Shown: piece after piece, positions 50,529 through 59,803 of the stretch
Position numbering within the stretch: position 1 is the first letter of the stretch
How the letters are laid out: every line of letters begins with the position of its first letter
Source: Streptomyces atratus
Lineage (GTDB): Bacteria; Actinomycetota; Actinomycetes; Streptomycetales; Streptomycetaceae
Assembly (NCBI RefSeq): GCF_014648655.1
Contig: NZ_BMRN01000016.1
Coordinates: 62,001 to 126,000, forward strand
DNA length: 64,000 bases
Reading direction: 5' to 3'
The notes under the pieces: generated by a model
Databases searched by the model: none
What the model saw: only the letters and a program-made list of their open reading frames with translations
What the model was told of the DNA's origin: nothing
Program-made: the position numbers and the translations under genes

Positions 50529-51006
50529 AGAAATACACCGGTTTCAGTGAGAAGTCCGCAGCAAAAGGCAGCGCGGCGCACATGTGCGACGCGCGACGAA
50601 TCAGCGCTCGGGAGGTCTCACAGGGTGTACAACGGCGTGTCCTTGACTAGACGACTTGGCTCGGCAGCACGGTAATGGCGCACAGCGACGCTGCTCCACT
50701 GGTTTTCGAGCGCGCGTCCTGCTTCACCGGGCGCCGTTCTGCGGCTTGGGGAGGACGGCCGACCGGCATGCGAGCCGGTCGGCCTTTCCTCAAGACCACA
50801 CCGCTCAAGTTCGTGTCCGCGGAGAGCTGCGCGGGCTATGTGGGCCGGTTCGGTGGAAGGGAAGGTTGCGGAGTTCCTCGATCTCCGCGCGCGGTTCGGT
50901 GTGCCGGACCTCGCTGTGCTGACGGCCGGCAGGCGGCAAGTTGTGGAATGAAGGCCAGGGCTGCCGGCGTACCCACGCCGCGTACAGCTGAACGTGGATG
51001 CCGGCT
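50529..51006. other. Non-coding or decayed stretch
   Basis: No gene can be supported. A strong hairpin lies at 50757-50784. A 37-codon frame at 50838-50951 (VEGKVAEFLDLRARFGVPDL) has protein-like composition and could be the end of a lost gene, but I cannot name it. Confidence 0.4.
50757..50787 (+). terminator. Terminator hairpin followed by T residues
   Basis: GGCCGACCGGC (50757-50767) and GCCGGTCGGCC (50774-50784) form a perfect 11-bp stem with a 6-base loop, followed by TTT. No intact gene precedes it, so it appears to be left over from a lost gene. Confidence 0.65.
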
Positions 51007-51147
51007 CTATCGGCGGGTGCGGGTCAGCCACTGGGTGTACCAGTCCCGGAAGTCTGGTCCCGGGCTCAGGGCGTGGCCGCATCCGAGGTCGTCTGTCCAG
51101 ACCTGTCCGCGGCCAGGGCCGGTGACCGAGGCCCAGCGCTGTACTCG
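51007..51147 (-). pseudogene. SMI1/KNR4 (SUKH)-like C-terminal remnant
   Basis: The minus strand from 51147 to the stop at 51007 reads QRWASVTGPGRGQVWTDDLG followed by a segment ending GPDFRDWYTQWLTRTRR. This is the usual end of SMI1/KNR4-type (SUKH) proteins in Streptomyces, which are often immunity proteins. Only about 45 residues remain. The fragment abuts the hydroxyacid dehydrogenase tail on the other strand. Confidence 0.5.
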
Positions 51148-51350
51148 ACGTCACCGATCCAAAACCCCTGCGGCCGGACGGCCGGCTTCTTGACCTGCCG
51201 GGCGCCTTCCTGACGCCGCATCCGGCGGGCTCGCCCGGCAATGAGCTGGAACGGCTCGGGAGTGCGGCGGTCGACGAGGTGGAGCGGCTGGTCTCGGGAC
51301 TGTCATTCGCTCGCTCCGTGCACAGGGAAGAGCTTTCACACAGCGGTTGA
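51141..51350 (+). pseudogene. D-2-hydroxyacid dehydrogenase, C-terminal remnant
   Basis: The plus strand reads VLDVTDPKPLRPDGRLLDLP, GAFLTPHPAGSPGNELERLG, then AVDEVERLVSGLSFARSVHR and stops at 51348-51350. This is the end of a D-isomer-specific 2-hydroxyacid dehydrogenase, with the LDVTDPEPL and LTPHIAG motifs (the His of the latter being the catalytic acid). About 250 N-terminal residues are missing. Confidence 0.6.
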
Positions 51351-51389
51351 CCTGCCGCTTCACTCGTCCGACACCCCGGTCACGCTGCG

Positions 51390-51412
51390 TTGTCAGTGGT
51401 GCGTTCTACTGT
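51390..51412 (+). promoter_or_regulatory. PafBC-type (RecA/LexA-independent) DNA-damage promoter
   Basis: TTGTCAGTG (51390-51398), eight bases, then TACTGT (51407-51412) match every fixed position of the published mycobacterial motif tTGTCRgtg-N8-TAnnnT, which is bound by the WYL-domain activator PafBC. The start codon of the WGR-DUF4132 gene is 61 bases further on, leaving a leader of about 53 bases. Confidence 0.7.
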
Positions 51413-51448
51413 GGCACCACTGATCGAAAAGCCCGCGCCAGGCGGGCT
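51393..51448 (+). other. Two hairpins in the operon promoter/leader
   Basis: TCAGTGGTGC (51393-51402) and GCACCACTGA (51414-51423) form a perfect 10-bp inverted repeat that covers the promoter core. A second stem, AGCCCGC (51430-51436) with GCGGGCT (51442-51448), lies in the leader. The first may be an operator or chance extension of the promoter; the second may affect transcription into the operon. Confidence 0.5.
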
Positions 51449-51472
51449 GTCCGGGTGTGAAGGGGCGGGACT

Positions 51473-54400
51473 GTGCGTCGCTGGGAGTACGTCGAGGGCA
51501 GCGCCTCGAAGTTCTGGGAGACCGAGGCCGAGGGTGCCGTGGTGACGGTGCGCTACGGGCGGTGCGGGAGCGACGGGCGTACGCAGACGAAGGAGTACGC
51601 GTCGGCCGAGGCCGCGTCGGCGCAGGTCCGCAAGACGATCGCGGAGAAGGAGAAGAAGGGGTACCGCGAGGTGGGGGTGTCGGCTGCGGGGACCGCAACG
51701 GCCACAGGGGCTGCCGCAGCGACTGCGACCGCGCCGGGCGCGGTTCCCGGAGGGGACACTTCTGGGCTTCCCGAAGCGGACGCTCTTGCTCTGCCCGACG
51801 AGGACACCTTTGTTCTTCCCGCGAGCTGGCGGCGAACGCTCCACCCCCGGCGCGGCGGAGTACACCGGGTGCCCGGCAAGGCGCGGCAGGAGGCGCTCGG
51901 CAAGGTCGAGGACCGGATCACCGAAGAGACCGCCTGGATCCAGGAGTTCGTGAACGCGCCGCGTTCGGATGCCGGACTGGCCGACCATCTGCGGGCGCAT
52001 GTCGCCGGAAGCCCTTCGCCGGTCGGAGCAGTCGCTATGGCCTCGGTCGTCAGACTTCCCGTGCCCGACTCCGCGTGGGCGGACCACTGGTCCGGGCGCT
52101 ACGGTCTGCCGTTCGCCGCCCGGGCTGCGGTCGAGATGTTCTCGGTCGACGCCGACTGGCACCAGAGCGGCCACCGGCGGAGCGCGCCCCGGCTGGAGGC
52201 GCTCGCACGCCCGCGCCACTCGTACTGGGCGAGGGACCGACGATTGCCGATTGACCGGGTCCGTGCGCTGCTCGCGGCGGCCGACGAGGAGACCTATCGG
52301 GCGACGGTCGAGGTGCTGGCCAAGTGCCGCACCGACGCACTGCGCAAGATCATCGTCTCCTATCTGGTACCGAGCGAGACCGACTGGGTCGACGAGCTCT
52401 GCGCGGATCCCGAAGTGAGCGCGGAGCAGGACCGCACCCTGCGGACCATGGTGTTCAGCTCACTGAACTCGGCCGACCAGATGACGCGGTTCCCCTACCG
52501 GCCGGACTTCACCGACGGCGTCGCGTTCATCGCGACGGTCGCCGAGGGCATCGGCCCGGCGATCGCTCCGCTGCTGGCCGACTCCCTCAACGGCAACCAC
52601 TACTACGCCGACGGCGTGAAGCTCGCTGCCAACTCCCTGGTCGAGCTTCCCACCGACGAGGCCTTCCTCGCTCTGCTCGCCCACGCGGACTCGAAGCACG
52701 TCCGCCCCGCTCTCCTCGACGCCATGCGCCGCTATCCGGTGCGTGCGGTGCGACTGCTGGCCGCCGAGGTTCGCGGCAGCTCGGCAGCGTCGTCCAGCCG
52801 GACGCTGCAACTGCTGCGCGGTCATATCGGCGCCCACCAGGAACTGGTCTCGCTCGCACTCGGGGAGCTGGACGCCGAGGTCGTGGAGATCGTCGAACCG
52901 CTGCTCAACCCTGCGGACCTGATCGCCGACGCACCCGTGGACGCCCTGCCCACCGTGCTGACGACGCCGCCGTGGTCCCGGCCCCGCACCCAGGCCAAGG
53001 CCGCGGTGGTGACGGGACTGACCGCGGTGTCCGAGCCCTCGCTGGAGTGGCTGCCCGAGGAGCAGGCGGCATGGGCGGCCAGCTCCTCCTGGTACACGGC
53101 CCGGCACAGCAACGGCGACTGGGAGAAGGACACCGCCACCCTGCATCACGACCTGGCCGTGGGCGGTCTACGGCCGGCCTGGGTCTTCGTGCACGGACCC
53201 GAGGAACTGGTCGCCCCACTGCTCGCCACCTGGGATCCGACCGACCTGTGGGACGGCGAGGACACCTTCAAGCCGATCGCCGCCCGCTTCGGCCTCGCAG
53301 CGCTGCCACTGCTGCTGCGCGCCGTGCCCCGGCAGCCCGGTGCGCTCGCGCCGCTGCTGCTCCCGTTCGTCGATGCGCAGGTCGCCCGGCACATGGCGGA
53401 CTGGGCTGCACGGCTCAAGTCCACTGCGGCGACCGCCCGTTCCTGGTTCACCCGGCACGGCGTCGCGGCCGCCCCGCTCCTGGTGCCGGACGCCGTGGGC
53501 AAGGCGGGCGCCGCACGGCGCGCCGCCGAACAGGCACTGACGCTGATCGCCGCGGTGCACGGCGACACCGCGGTGCGTGATGCCGCCCGGTCGTACGGCC
53601 CAAAGACGGTTGCCGCGGTGGAGGCGCTGCTGTCCGCGGACCCGCTGGAGCGTGCGCTGCCCGCCAGGATGCCTGTGCTGCCGGGCTGGGCCGAGCCCTC
53701 GCTGCTGCCCCAGATCACGGTCCGGTCCGGCGGTGCGCTGCCGGTGCGGTCGGTGCGCCACGCCCTGACGATGCTTGCGCTGTCGAAGCCCGGCGAGGTG
53801 TACCCGGGGGTCGCTTCGCTCGTCGAGACGGCCGATGCCGCTTCGCTCGCCGAGTTCGCATGGGCCCTGTTCGAGCAGTGGCAGCTGGCCAATCTGCCCG
53901 CGAAGGAGTCGTGGGCGCTGCACGCGCTGGGACTGCTGGGCGACGACGAGACGGTCCGCCGGCTCACACCGGTCATCCGGTCCTGGCCCGGTGAGGGCGC
54001 GCACCATCGGGCGGTGGAGGGCCTCGATGTGCTGGCGTCCATCGGCACCGATGTCGCGCTCCTGCATCTGCACGGCATCTCGCAGCGGGTGAAGTTCAAG
54101 GCGCTGAAGGCACGCGCCCAGGAGAAGATCGCCGAGGTCGCCGCAGGGCTCGGGCTGACCGGGGAACAGCTCTCCGACCGTCTGGTGCCGGACTTCGGTC
54201 TGGACGCGGAGGGTTCGACGGTCGTCGACTACGGCACCCGTTCGTTCACGGTCGGCTTCGACGAGCAGTTGCGGCCCTATGTGCTGGACGGTGACGGCAA
54301 GCGCCGCAAGGATCTGCCGCAGCCCGGCGCCCGGGACGAGGCGGAGCTCGCCGCGGCGGAGCGCAAGCGGTTCATGGCTCTCAAGAAGGACGTCCGGACA

Positions 54401-55120
54401 ATCGCCTCGGACCAGGTGCGCCGGCTCGAGGCCGCGATGGTGACCGGGCGTTCCTGGACGGCCCAGGAGTTCCAGGAGCTGTTCGTCGGTCATCCGCTGC
54501 TGTGGCATCTGGTACGCCGACTGGTGTGGCTGAGCGAGACGGACGACGGCGTGCGCACGGCGTTCCGGGTCGCGGAGGACCGTACGTTCGCCGACGCGGA
54601 GGACGATGTCTTCGCCCTGGCCGACGACGCTACCGTGCGGCTCGCGCACCCGCTGCATCTCGGGGAGGAATTGACCACCTGGTCCGAGGTGTTCGCCGAC
54701 TACGAGATCCTTCAGCCGTTCGCGCAGCTCGGACGCACCGTGTTCGAGCTGTCCGAGGAGGAGAGGCCGGGTTACCGGCTCACCAGGTTCGAGGGGCTCA
54801 AGGTGCCGACCGGGAAGGTCCTGGGGCTGGAGCGGCGGGGCTGGGAGCGCGGGGTGCCGCAGGACGCCGGAGTGGAGCGCTGGATCTCCAAGAGGCTGAC
54901 CGACGACTGCTACCTGGTGATCGCGCTGGACGAGGGCATCGCGGTCGGGGTGGTCGACATGTTCCCCGACCAGATCCTCGAAACGGTCTGGCTCGACAGC
55001 CAGCCCAATGATCACTGGGACAGTCGCAGCCACCTGCTCCGTTTCGCCGACCTGGACGCGGTGACCGTATCCGAACTCCTCGGCGACCTGACGGAACTCA
55101 CCGAGGGCGTCGCATCATGA
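51473..55120 (+). CDS. WGR-DUF4132 protein (YehI/MolR-like)
   Basis: A 1215-residue protein, first of the six-gene operon. Residues 1-68 are a WGR domain (RRWEYVEGSASKFWETEAEG, YGRCGSDGRTQTKEY), a nucleic-acid-binding fold known from PARPs. A low-complexity Ala/Thr linker follows, then a very long helical, HEAT-like region (about 130-900) and the C-terminal DUF4132 domain (about 940-1215: LGLERRGWERGVPQDAGVER, SQPNDHWDSRSHLLRFADLD). E. coli YehI (MolR) has the same family and neighbours. GTG 51473 after AGGGGCGGGA. It is likely a large scaffold or sensor; no catalytic site is evident. Confidence 0.85.
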   Translation: MRRWEYVEGSASKFWETEAEGAVVTVRYGRCGSDGRTQTKEYASAEAASAQVRKTIAEKEKKGYREVGVSAAGTATATGAAAATATAPGAVPGGDTSGLPEADALALPDEDTFVLPASWRRTLHPRRGGVHRVPGKARQEALGKVEDRITEETAWIQEFVNAPRSDAGLADHLRAHVAGSPSPVGAVAMASVVRLPVPDSAWADHWSGRYGLPFAARAAVEMFSVDADWHQSGHRRSAPRLEALARPRHSYWARDRRLPIDRVRALLAAADEETYRATVEVLAKCRTDALRKIIVSYLVPSETDWVDELCADPEVSAEQDRTLRTMVFSSLNSADQMTRFPYRPDFTDGVAFIATVAEGIGPAIAPLLADSLNGNHYYADGVKLAANSLVELPTDEAFLALLAHADSKHVRPALLDAMRRYPVRAVRLLAAEVRGSSAASSSRTLQLLRGHIGAHQELVSLALGELDAEVVEIVEPLLNPADLIADAPVDALPTVLTTPPWSRPRTQAKAAVVTGLTAVSEPSLEWLPEEQAAWAASSSWYTARHSNGDWEKDTATLHHDLAVGGLRPAWVFVHGPEELVAPLLATWDPTDLWDGEDTFKPIAARFGLAALPLLLRAVPRQPGALAPLLLPFVDAQVARHMADWAARLKSTAATARSWFTRHGVAAAPLLVPDAVGKAGAARRAAEQALTLIAAVHGDTAVRDAARSYGPKTVAAVEALLSADPLERALPARMPVLPGWAEPSLLPQITVRSGGALPVRSVRHALTMLALSKPGEVYPGVASLVETADAASLAEFAWALFEQWQLANLPAKESWALHALGLLGDDETVRRLTPVIRSWPGEGAHHRAVEGLDVLASIGTDVALLHLHGISQRVKFKALKARAQEKIAEVAAGLGLTGEQLSDRLVPDFGLDAEGSTVVDYGTRSFTVGFDEQLRPYVLDGDGKRRKDLPQPGARDEAELAAAERKRFMALKKDVRTIASDQVRRLEAAMVTGRSWTAQEFQELFVGHPLLWHLVRRLVWLSETDDGVRTAFRVAEDRTFADAEDDVFALADDATVRLAHPLHLGEELTTWSEVFADYEILQPFAQLGRTVFELSEEERPGYRLTRFEGLKVPTGKVLGLERRGWERGVPQDAGVERWISKRLTDDCYLVIALDEGIAVGVVDMFPDQILETVWLDSQPNDHWDSRSHLLRFADLDAVTVSELLGDLTELTEGVAS

Positions 55121-56253
55121 CCGTACGGAACGAGACGCGCCTCGAGACACCGGACGGCGGTCCGGCACCGGTGCAGAGGCCACCGGCAGAGGTGCGGTAC
55201 GCCGAGGAGCTGACCGCGCTGCGGGCCGGCGACCGTGATCCGCGGCCGCCGGGCTGGGAGTTGAGCCTGCGCGCTGCGCGCCGCTTCGTCATCGGTGACC
55301 CGGACGCGGGTATCAGCCGGAAGTTCGTCGGCAATCCCTCATTGGTGGACCGGGCGCTGGTGACACTGGCGACAAGTCGTGGGCTGATGCTGGTCGGGGA
55401 GCCGGGCACCGCCAAGTCGCTGCTGTCCGAACTGATCGCGGCCGCGGTCAGCGGTGACTCGACGCTGACGGTTCAGGGTGGCGCGGCAACCACTGAGGAC
55501 CAGATCAAGTACGGCTGGAATTACGCACTGCTGGTCGCCGAGGGTCCCTCCACCCGCTCGCTGGTCCCGGCTCCGATGCTGCGCGGCATGGCAGAGGGCA
55601 GGCTCGTGCGGTTCGAGGAGATCACCCGCTGTCCGCTGGAGGTGCAGGACTCGCTGTTGTCGCTGCTCTCCGAGCGGGTGGTGGCGATCCCCGAGCTGAC
55701 AGGGCCGGATGGCATGGTCTTCGCCCGGCAGGGCTTCAATGTCATCGCGACGGCCAACACCCGGGACCGGGGCGTCAATGAGATGAGTGCGGCGCTCAAG
55801 CGGCGGTTCAACTTCGAGACAGTGTTCCCGATCCCCGACCTGGACACCGAACTGGCGCTCGTCGAGGCGGAGGTGACCACTCTTCTGCGGCGTTCGGGAG
55901 TGGAGCCGCCACCGGACCGGGATGTGCTGGAGGTCCTGGTCGGTACGTTCCGGGAGCTGCGTGCGGGGGCCGGCGAGAAGGGCGGACCCGGTGGGGGCTC
56001 GGACCGTCCTTCGGCGGTGATGAGTACCGCGGAGGCCGTCTCGGTCGCCCATGCCGTGGGCGTTCGCGGCTGGTTCCTGCGCGGTGAGCCTGGCAGTGCC
56101 GCCGATGTGGTGGCGTGTCTGGCGGGGACGGCGGCCAAGGACAGCCCGGAGGACCTGGCCCGGCTGCGCCGCTATCTGGAACAGCAGGTGCCGCGCCGTC
56201 GAAGCCCGGCTTGGAAGGCCCTGTACGACGCACGCCATCTGCTGGCCGACTGA
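55117..56253 (+). CDS. MoxR-type AAA+ ATPase (YehL-like)
   Basis: A 378-residue AAA+ ATPase. Walker A is GEPGTAKS (94-101), Walker B is LVRFEEI with E167/E168, sensor 1 is Asn in VIATANTRD (about 214), and an Arg finger pair sits at ALKRRFNFE (229-230). MoxR ATPases work with VWA proteins to remodel or assemble target complexes. The ATG overlaps the upstream stop (ATGA), and the stop overlaps the next start (TGATG). Confidence 0.92.
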   Translation: MTVRNETRLETPDGGPAPVQRPPAEVRYAEELTALRAGDRDPRPPGWELSLRAARRFVIGDPDAGISRKFVGNPSLVDRALVTLATSRGLMLVGEPGTAKSLLSELIAAAVSGDSTLTVQGGAATTEDQIKYGWNYALLVAEGPSTRSLVPAPMLRGMAEGRLVRFEEITRCPLEVQDSLLSLLSERVVAIPELTGPDGMVFARQGFNVIATANTRDRGVNEMSAALKRRFNFETVFPIPDLDTELALVEAEVTTLLRRSGVEPPPDRDVLEVLVGTFRELRAGAGEKGGPGGGSDRPSAVMSTAEAVSVAHAVGVRGWFLRGEPGSAADVVACLAGTAAKDSPEDLARLRRYLEQQVPRRRSPAWKALYDARHLLAD

Positions 56254-58613
56254 TGTCCGCGGTGTTCCTGGGGGTTCGTCACCACTCCCCCTCCTGCGCA
56301 CGGCTCGTCGAGCGGACCATCGAGGAGCTTCGGCCCGCCCAGGTGCTGATCGAGGGTCCGGCCGAGATGAACGGACGGCTGGACGAGTTGCTGCTCGGGC
56401 ATGAGCTGCCGGTCGCGGTGTTCAGCCACTACCGCGACGGGCAGCGGTCCGCGACGTCCTGGGCGCCGCTCTGCGACTACTCGCCCGAGTGGGTCGCGCT
56501 GCGGGCGGGGCGGGCGGCCGGGGCGGAGGTCCGCTTCATCGATCTACCGGCCTGGCACCCGGCGTTCGCCGAGCGCACCAACCGCTATGCCGATGCGGAG
56601 GTCCGCTACGCGGAGGCGACACAGCGGCTGTGCCGGCACTTCGCGGTGGACTCCTCGGACGCCCTGTGGGACCGCCTTTTCGAGGTCGAGCCCGACGACG
56701 GTCTCGCCGAACGGCTCGACGCGTACTTCGCGCTGGTGCGCGGGGACGCGGAAGCCGATGCCTGCGACCGGGCGCGCGAAACGTACATGGCGACGTGGGT
56801 CCGGGCGGCGGTCGCCAAGGCCGGGGACCGGCCGGTGCTGGTGGTCACCGGCGGCTTCCACCAGCCCGCGCTCCGGGCTCTCACCGGATCCGGCGGGCAG
56901 AGCGCTGCCGGCGGCGACGGCTGGGAGCGGGGGGCGGACGGGTGGCCAAAGGTGCCCGCCCCGCCGGACGGGGCCATGGCCGGGAGTTTCCTCGTGCCCT
57001 ACTCCTTCCGGCAGTTGGACGCCTTTGCCGGGTACCAGTCGGGGATGCCGTCTCCCGGCTACTACCAGCAGGTGTGGGAGGCGGGCCCCGAGGCCGCGGC
57101 GGACGGCTTGCTGCGCGTGGTCGTCGAGCGGCTGCGGGCGCGTGGATTCCCGGTGTCCACCGCCGATCTGATCGCCGCGCGAAGTCTGGCCCAGGGGCTC
57201 ACGGCGCTGCGCGGCCATCCGCGCCCCGCCAGGATCGATGTGCTGGACGGTCTCGCGGGCGCCCTGATCACGGACGACCTGGACCGCCCGCTTCCGTGGA
57301 CGAGCCGGGGCACGCTGACGCCGGGGGCCCATCCTGCGGTCGTCGAGATGGTGGCGGCCTGCAGCGGCGAGCGTACCGGGCAACTCCATCCCCGCACTCC
57401 AACGCCGCCACTGGTTCACGATGTGGCGGCGCAGCTGGCCGCGCTGGCGCTCGACGGCGGCCCCGAGGCCTCGTACCGCCTCGATCTCACGGACGCCACC
57501 GACCTGGAGCGCAGCCGGGTGCTGCACCGGCTGCGGGTGCTGAGGATTCCCGGTCACGGGCGGACGGCCGGTCCCGAGCACGGAATCGACCCGGTCTTCA
57601 CCGAACGCTGGGAGGCGCAGTCCTTCTCGGGGCGCGAGGCCGCGCTGGTGGAGGCGGGGGCCTACGGCGCGACCCTGTCGGAGGCGGCGGCGGCCACGCT
57701 CACCGAGCGCACGCAGGACGCCGCGGCCGGGGCCGATGGCCTGGCCCGGGCCCTGTTCGACGCCGTGCTGTGCGGGATGGACGGGTGCTCCGAGCAGTTG
57801 CTCGGAGAACTTGCCGCCGGCGTAGGTGAGTTGAAGGACGCAGGATCGCTCGGAGACATACTCTCCACGGCCCTGGGGCTGTGGCGGCACGACCGAGTGT
57901 TCGGGGTGGCGCACGGTCCGCTGCTCGCCGCTGTGATCGACGGGGCGACGGGTCGGCTGCTGTGGCTTCTGGAGGGGGCGCGCGGTGCGTCGGGGGTGGA
58001 CTTCCCTCGTCTGCGGGCCGTGGTCGCGGTGCGCGACGCCCTGCTGCACGCGCCGGAGTTGCTCTCCGTCCCGCGGGAGACGGCGGCCGCGATCGCGTGG
58101 CGGATCAGCGGCGATCCGGAGACACCGATCGATCTGCGCGGGGCCGCGTTCGGACTGCACCGGAACCTGACGCAGGCCCCGGACACCTCCGGGGACCCGG
58201 CCGAGGCGGTACGTACGGTCGTGACGGCCGGCACTGATGCGCTCGGCGACTGGCTGGCCGGACTGTTCGCGCTCGCCCGCGAAGAGGTGACGGGCGCGGT
58301 GCGGAACAAGGGTGGGAACGAGCGCGGCGGTGGCGCGGAGTCGCTGATCGATGTGCTGGACAGCCTGGTCTGCGCGCTGCCCGACAACGAATTCCTGTCG
58401 GGTCTGCCCGCTCTGCGCCAGGCCTTCGCATTCTTTCCGCCGCGCGAACGCGACCGGATCGCCGGTCGCCTGTTGGAACGGCGCGGGGTGCGCGGCTCGT
58501 CGCGTTCCCTGCTGCGGACCACCGAGGACCCGCTGCTGATCGCCCGGGCCCGCTCCCTGGAGGAGTCCGTGTCCCGACTGCTGGCCCGCTATGAACTGGG
58601 AGCCACCCCATGA
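56253..58613 (+). CDS. DUF5682-family protein (YehM-like)
   Basis: A 786-residue protein. It begins VFLGVRHHSPSCARLVERTI and continues QVLIEGPAEMN, with GVRHHSP and EGPAE being hallmarks of DUF5682. Later parts (VLVVTGGFHQPAL, SYRLDLTDATDLERSRVLHR) are also typical. It has the look of a TraB/ChaN-like fold at the N-terminus (GxRHxSP plus EGP), which would suggest a hydrolase-like site, but this is inference. It is placed between the ATPase and the VWA gene as in E. coli yehM. ATG 56253 is set by the TGATG overlap. Confidence 0.85.
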   Translation: MSAVFLGVRHHSPSCARLVERTIEELRPAQVLIEGPAEMNGRLDELLLGHELPVAVFSHYRDGQRSATSWAPLCDYSPEWVALRAGRAAGAEVRFIDLPAWHPAFAERTNRYADAEVRYAEATQRLCRHFAVDSSDALWDRLFEVEPDDGLAERLDAYFALVRGDAEADACDRARETYMATWVRAAVAKAGDRPVLVVTGGFHQPALRALTGSGGQSAAGGDGWERGADGWPKVPAPPDGAMAGSFLVPYSFRQLDAFAGYQSGMPSPGYYQQVWEAGPEAAADGLLRVVVERLRARGFPVSTADLIAARSLAQGLTALRGHPRPARIDVLDGLAGALITDDLDRPLPWTSRGTLTPGAHPAVVEMVAACSGERTGQLHPRTPTPPLVHDVAAQLAALALDGGPEASYRLDLTDATDLERSRVLHRLRVLRIPGHGRTAGPEHGIDPVFTERWEAQSFSGREAALVEAGAYGATLSEAAAATLTERTQDAAAGADGLARALFDAVLCGMDGCSEQLLGELAAGVGELKDAGSLGDILSTALGLWRHDRVFGVAHGPLLAAVIDGATGRLLWLLEGARGASGVDFPRLRAVVAVRDALLHAPELLSVPRETAAAIAWRISGDPETPIDLRGAAFGLHRNLTQAPDTSGDPAEAVRTVVTAGTDALGDWLAGLFALAREEVTGAVRNKGGNERGGGAESLIDVLDSLVCALPDNEFLSGLPALRQAFAFFPPRERDRIAGRLLERRGVRGSSRSLLRTTEDPLLIARARSLEESVSRLLARYELGATP

Positions 58614-59803
58614 CCACGCCCGAACACGTACCCGGCCGGGCACCCACGCCCGGGGAAGGAGCCGACACGGCTCCCGACGCCGGGCTGGAACGCTGGCGGC
58701 TGGTCCTCGGTTCCGCCGCCGAACGGCACACCGGACCGCTGGGGCCGGGCGACGCCGGCCGGGATGCCGCACTCGACTGGCTCTACGGCCGCGACCCCGA
58801 CCTCGCCAGACGTGGTGTGCGCCGCTCCGGCACCACCTCCCGTACGGGAGGTGACGGCCCGTCCGCCGTGACCGCGGTCGACTGGCTCGACGACATCCAC
58901 CGGCTCTTCCCCAAGGAAACCATCGAGCGCCTGGAGCGGGACGCCGTCGAGCGGTACGGCATCCAGGAGATCGTCACCGACCCCGCGGTGCTGGAGCGCG
59001 TCGAGCCGAGCCCCACCCTGCTGCGGGCGGTGCTGCGTACCAAGCATCTGATGAACCCGCAGGTGCTGCGATTGGCCCGACGCATCGTCGAGTCGGTGGT
59101 GAAACAGCTCCTGGCCAAGCTCAGGCCGGAGATCCGCCGGGCGTTCCACGGCACCCGCTCCCGTAAACCCAGCCGGGTGCCGCTGGCGAGGGACTTCGAC
59201 TTCCGGCAGACCGTACGGGCCAACCTCGCCCACTACCAGCCGGGCGAGCGGCGTCTTCTGATCGAGCGCGCCCACTTCCACTCCCGTACCCAACGCCATG
59301 TGACGCAGTGGCAACTGATCCTGCTGGTGGACCAGTCGGGCTCGATGGCCGGATCGGTGATCCACTCGGCGGTGACCGCCGCGTGTCTGTGGGGCCTGCC
59401 CGGCCTCAAGACGCACCTCGTCGCCTTCGACACCCAGGTGGTGGACCTGACCTCGGATGTGACGGACCCGGTGGAACTGCTGATGCGGGTCCAGTTGGGC
59501 GGCGGCACCGACATCGCTCGGGCCGTGGAGTACGGCGCGGGTCTGGTGGAGAATCCGCGGCGCACGATCGTCGCGCTGATCACCGACTTCTACGAGGGCG
59601 GCGACCCCTACCGGCTGCTGCGCACGGTGCGTGCGCTGGTGGAGCAGGGCAGCACCGTGCTGGGGCTGGCCGCGCTCGACGAGGACGCCAACCCCGAATA
59701 CGACCGTGAGCTGGCCGGACGGCTCGCCGCGGCCGGGGCACACATTGGAGCGATGACACCGGGCCGCCTTGCCGAGTTCGTCGCCGAGAGGCTGGGACGA
59801 TGA
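58610..59803 (+). CDS. VWA-domain protein (YehP-like)
   Basis: A 397-residue protein. The C-terminal VWA domain (about 233-397) has a complete metal-ion-dependent adhesion site: D241-x-S243-x-S245 in LLVDQSGSM, T300 in LGGGTDIARA, and D326 in LITDFYEGG. The N-terminal 230 residues are helical, with basic stretches (RRAFHGTRSRKPSRV). VWA proteins of MoxR operons act as substrate adaptors for the ATPase. The ATG overlaps the previous stop (ATGA). Confidence 0.9.
   Translation: MTTPEHVPGRAPTPGEGADTAPDAGLERWRLVLGSAAERHTGPLGPGDAGRDAALDWLYGRDPDLARRGVRRSGTTSRTGGDGPSAVTAVDWLDDIHRLFPKETIERLERDAVERYGIQEIVTDPAVLERVEPSPTLLRAVLRTKHLMNPQVLRLARRIVESVVKQLLAKLRPEIRRAFHGTRSRKPSRVPLARDFDFRQTVRANLAHYQPGERRLLIERAHFHSRTQRHVTQWQLILLVDQSGSMAGSVIHSAVTAACLWGLPGLKTHLVAFDTQVVDLTSDVTDPVELLMRVQLGGGTDIARAVEYGAGLVENPRRTIVALITDFYEGGDPYRLLRTVRALVEQGSTVLGLAALDEDANPEYDRELAGRLAAAGAHIGAMTPGRLAEFVAERLGR

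Noticed and set aside
53168..55033. Minus-strand open frame inside the WGR-DUF4132 gene
   Set aside because: Shadow of the coding strand; no start signal or motif.
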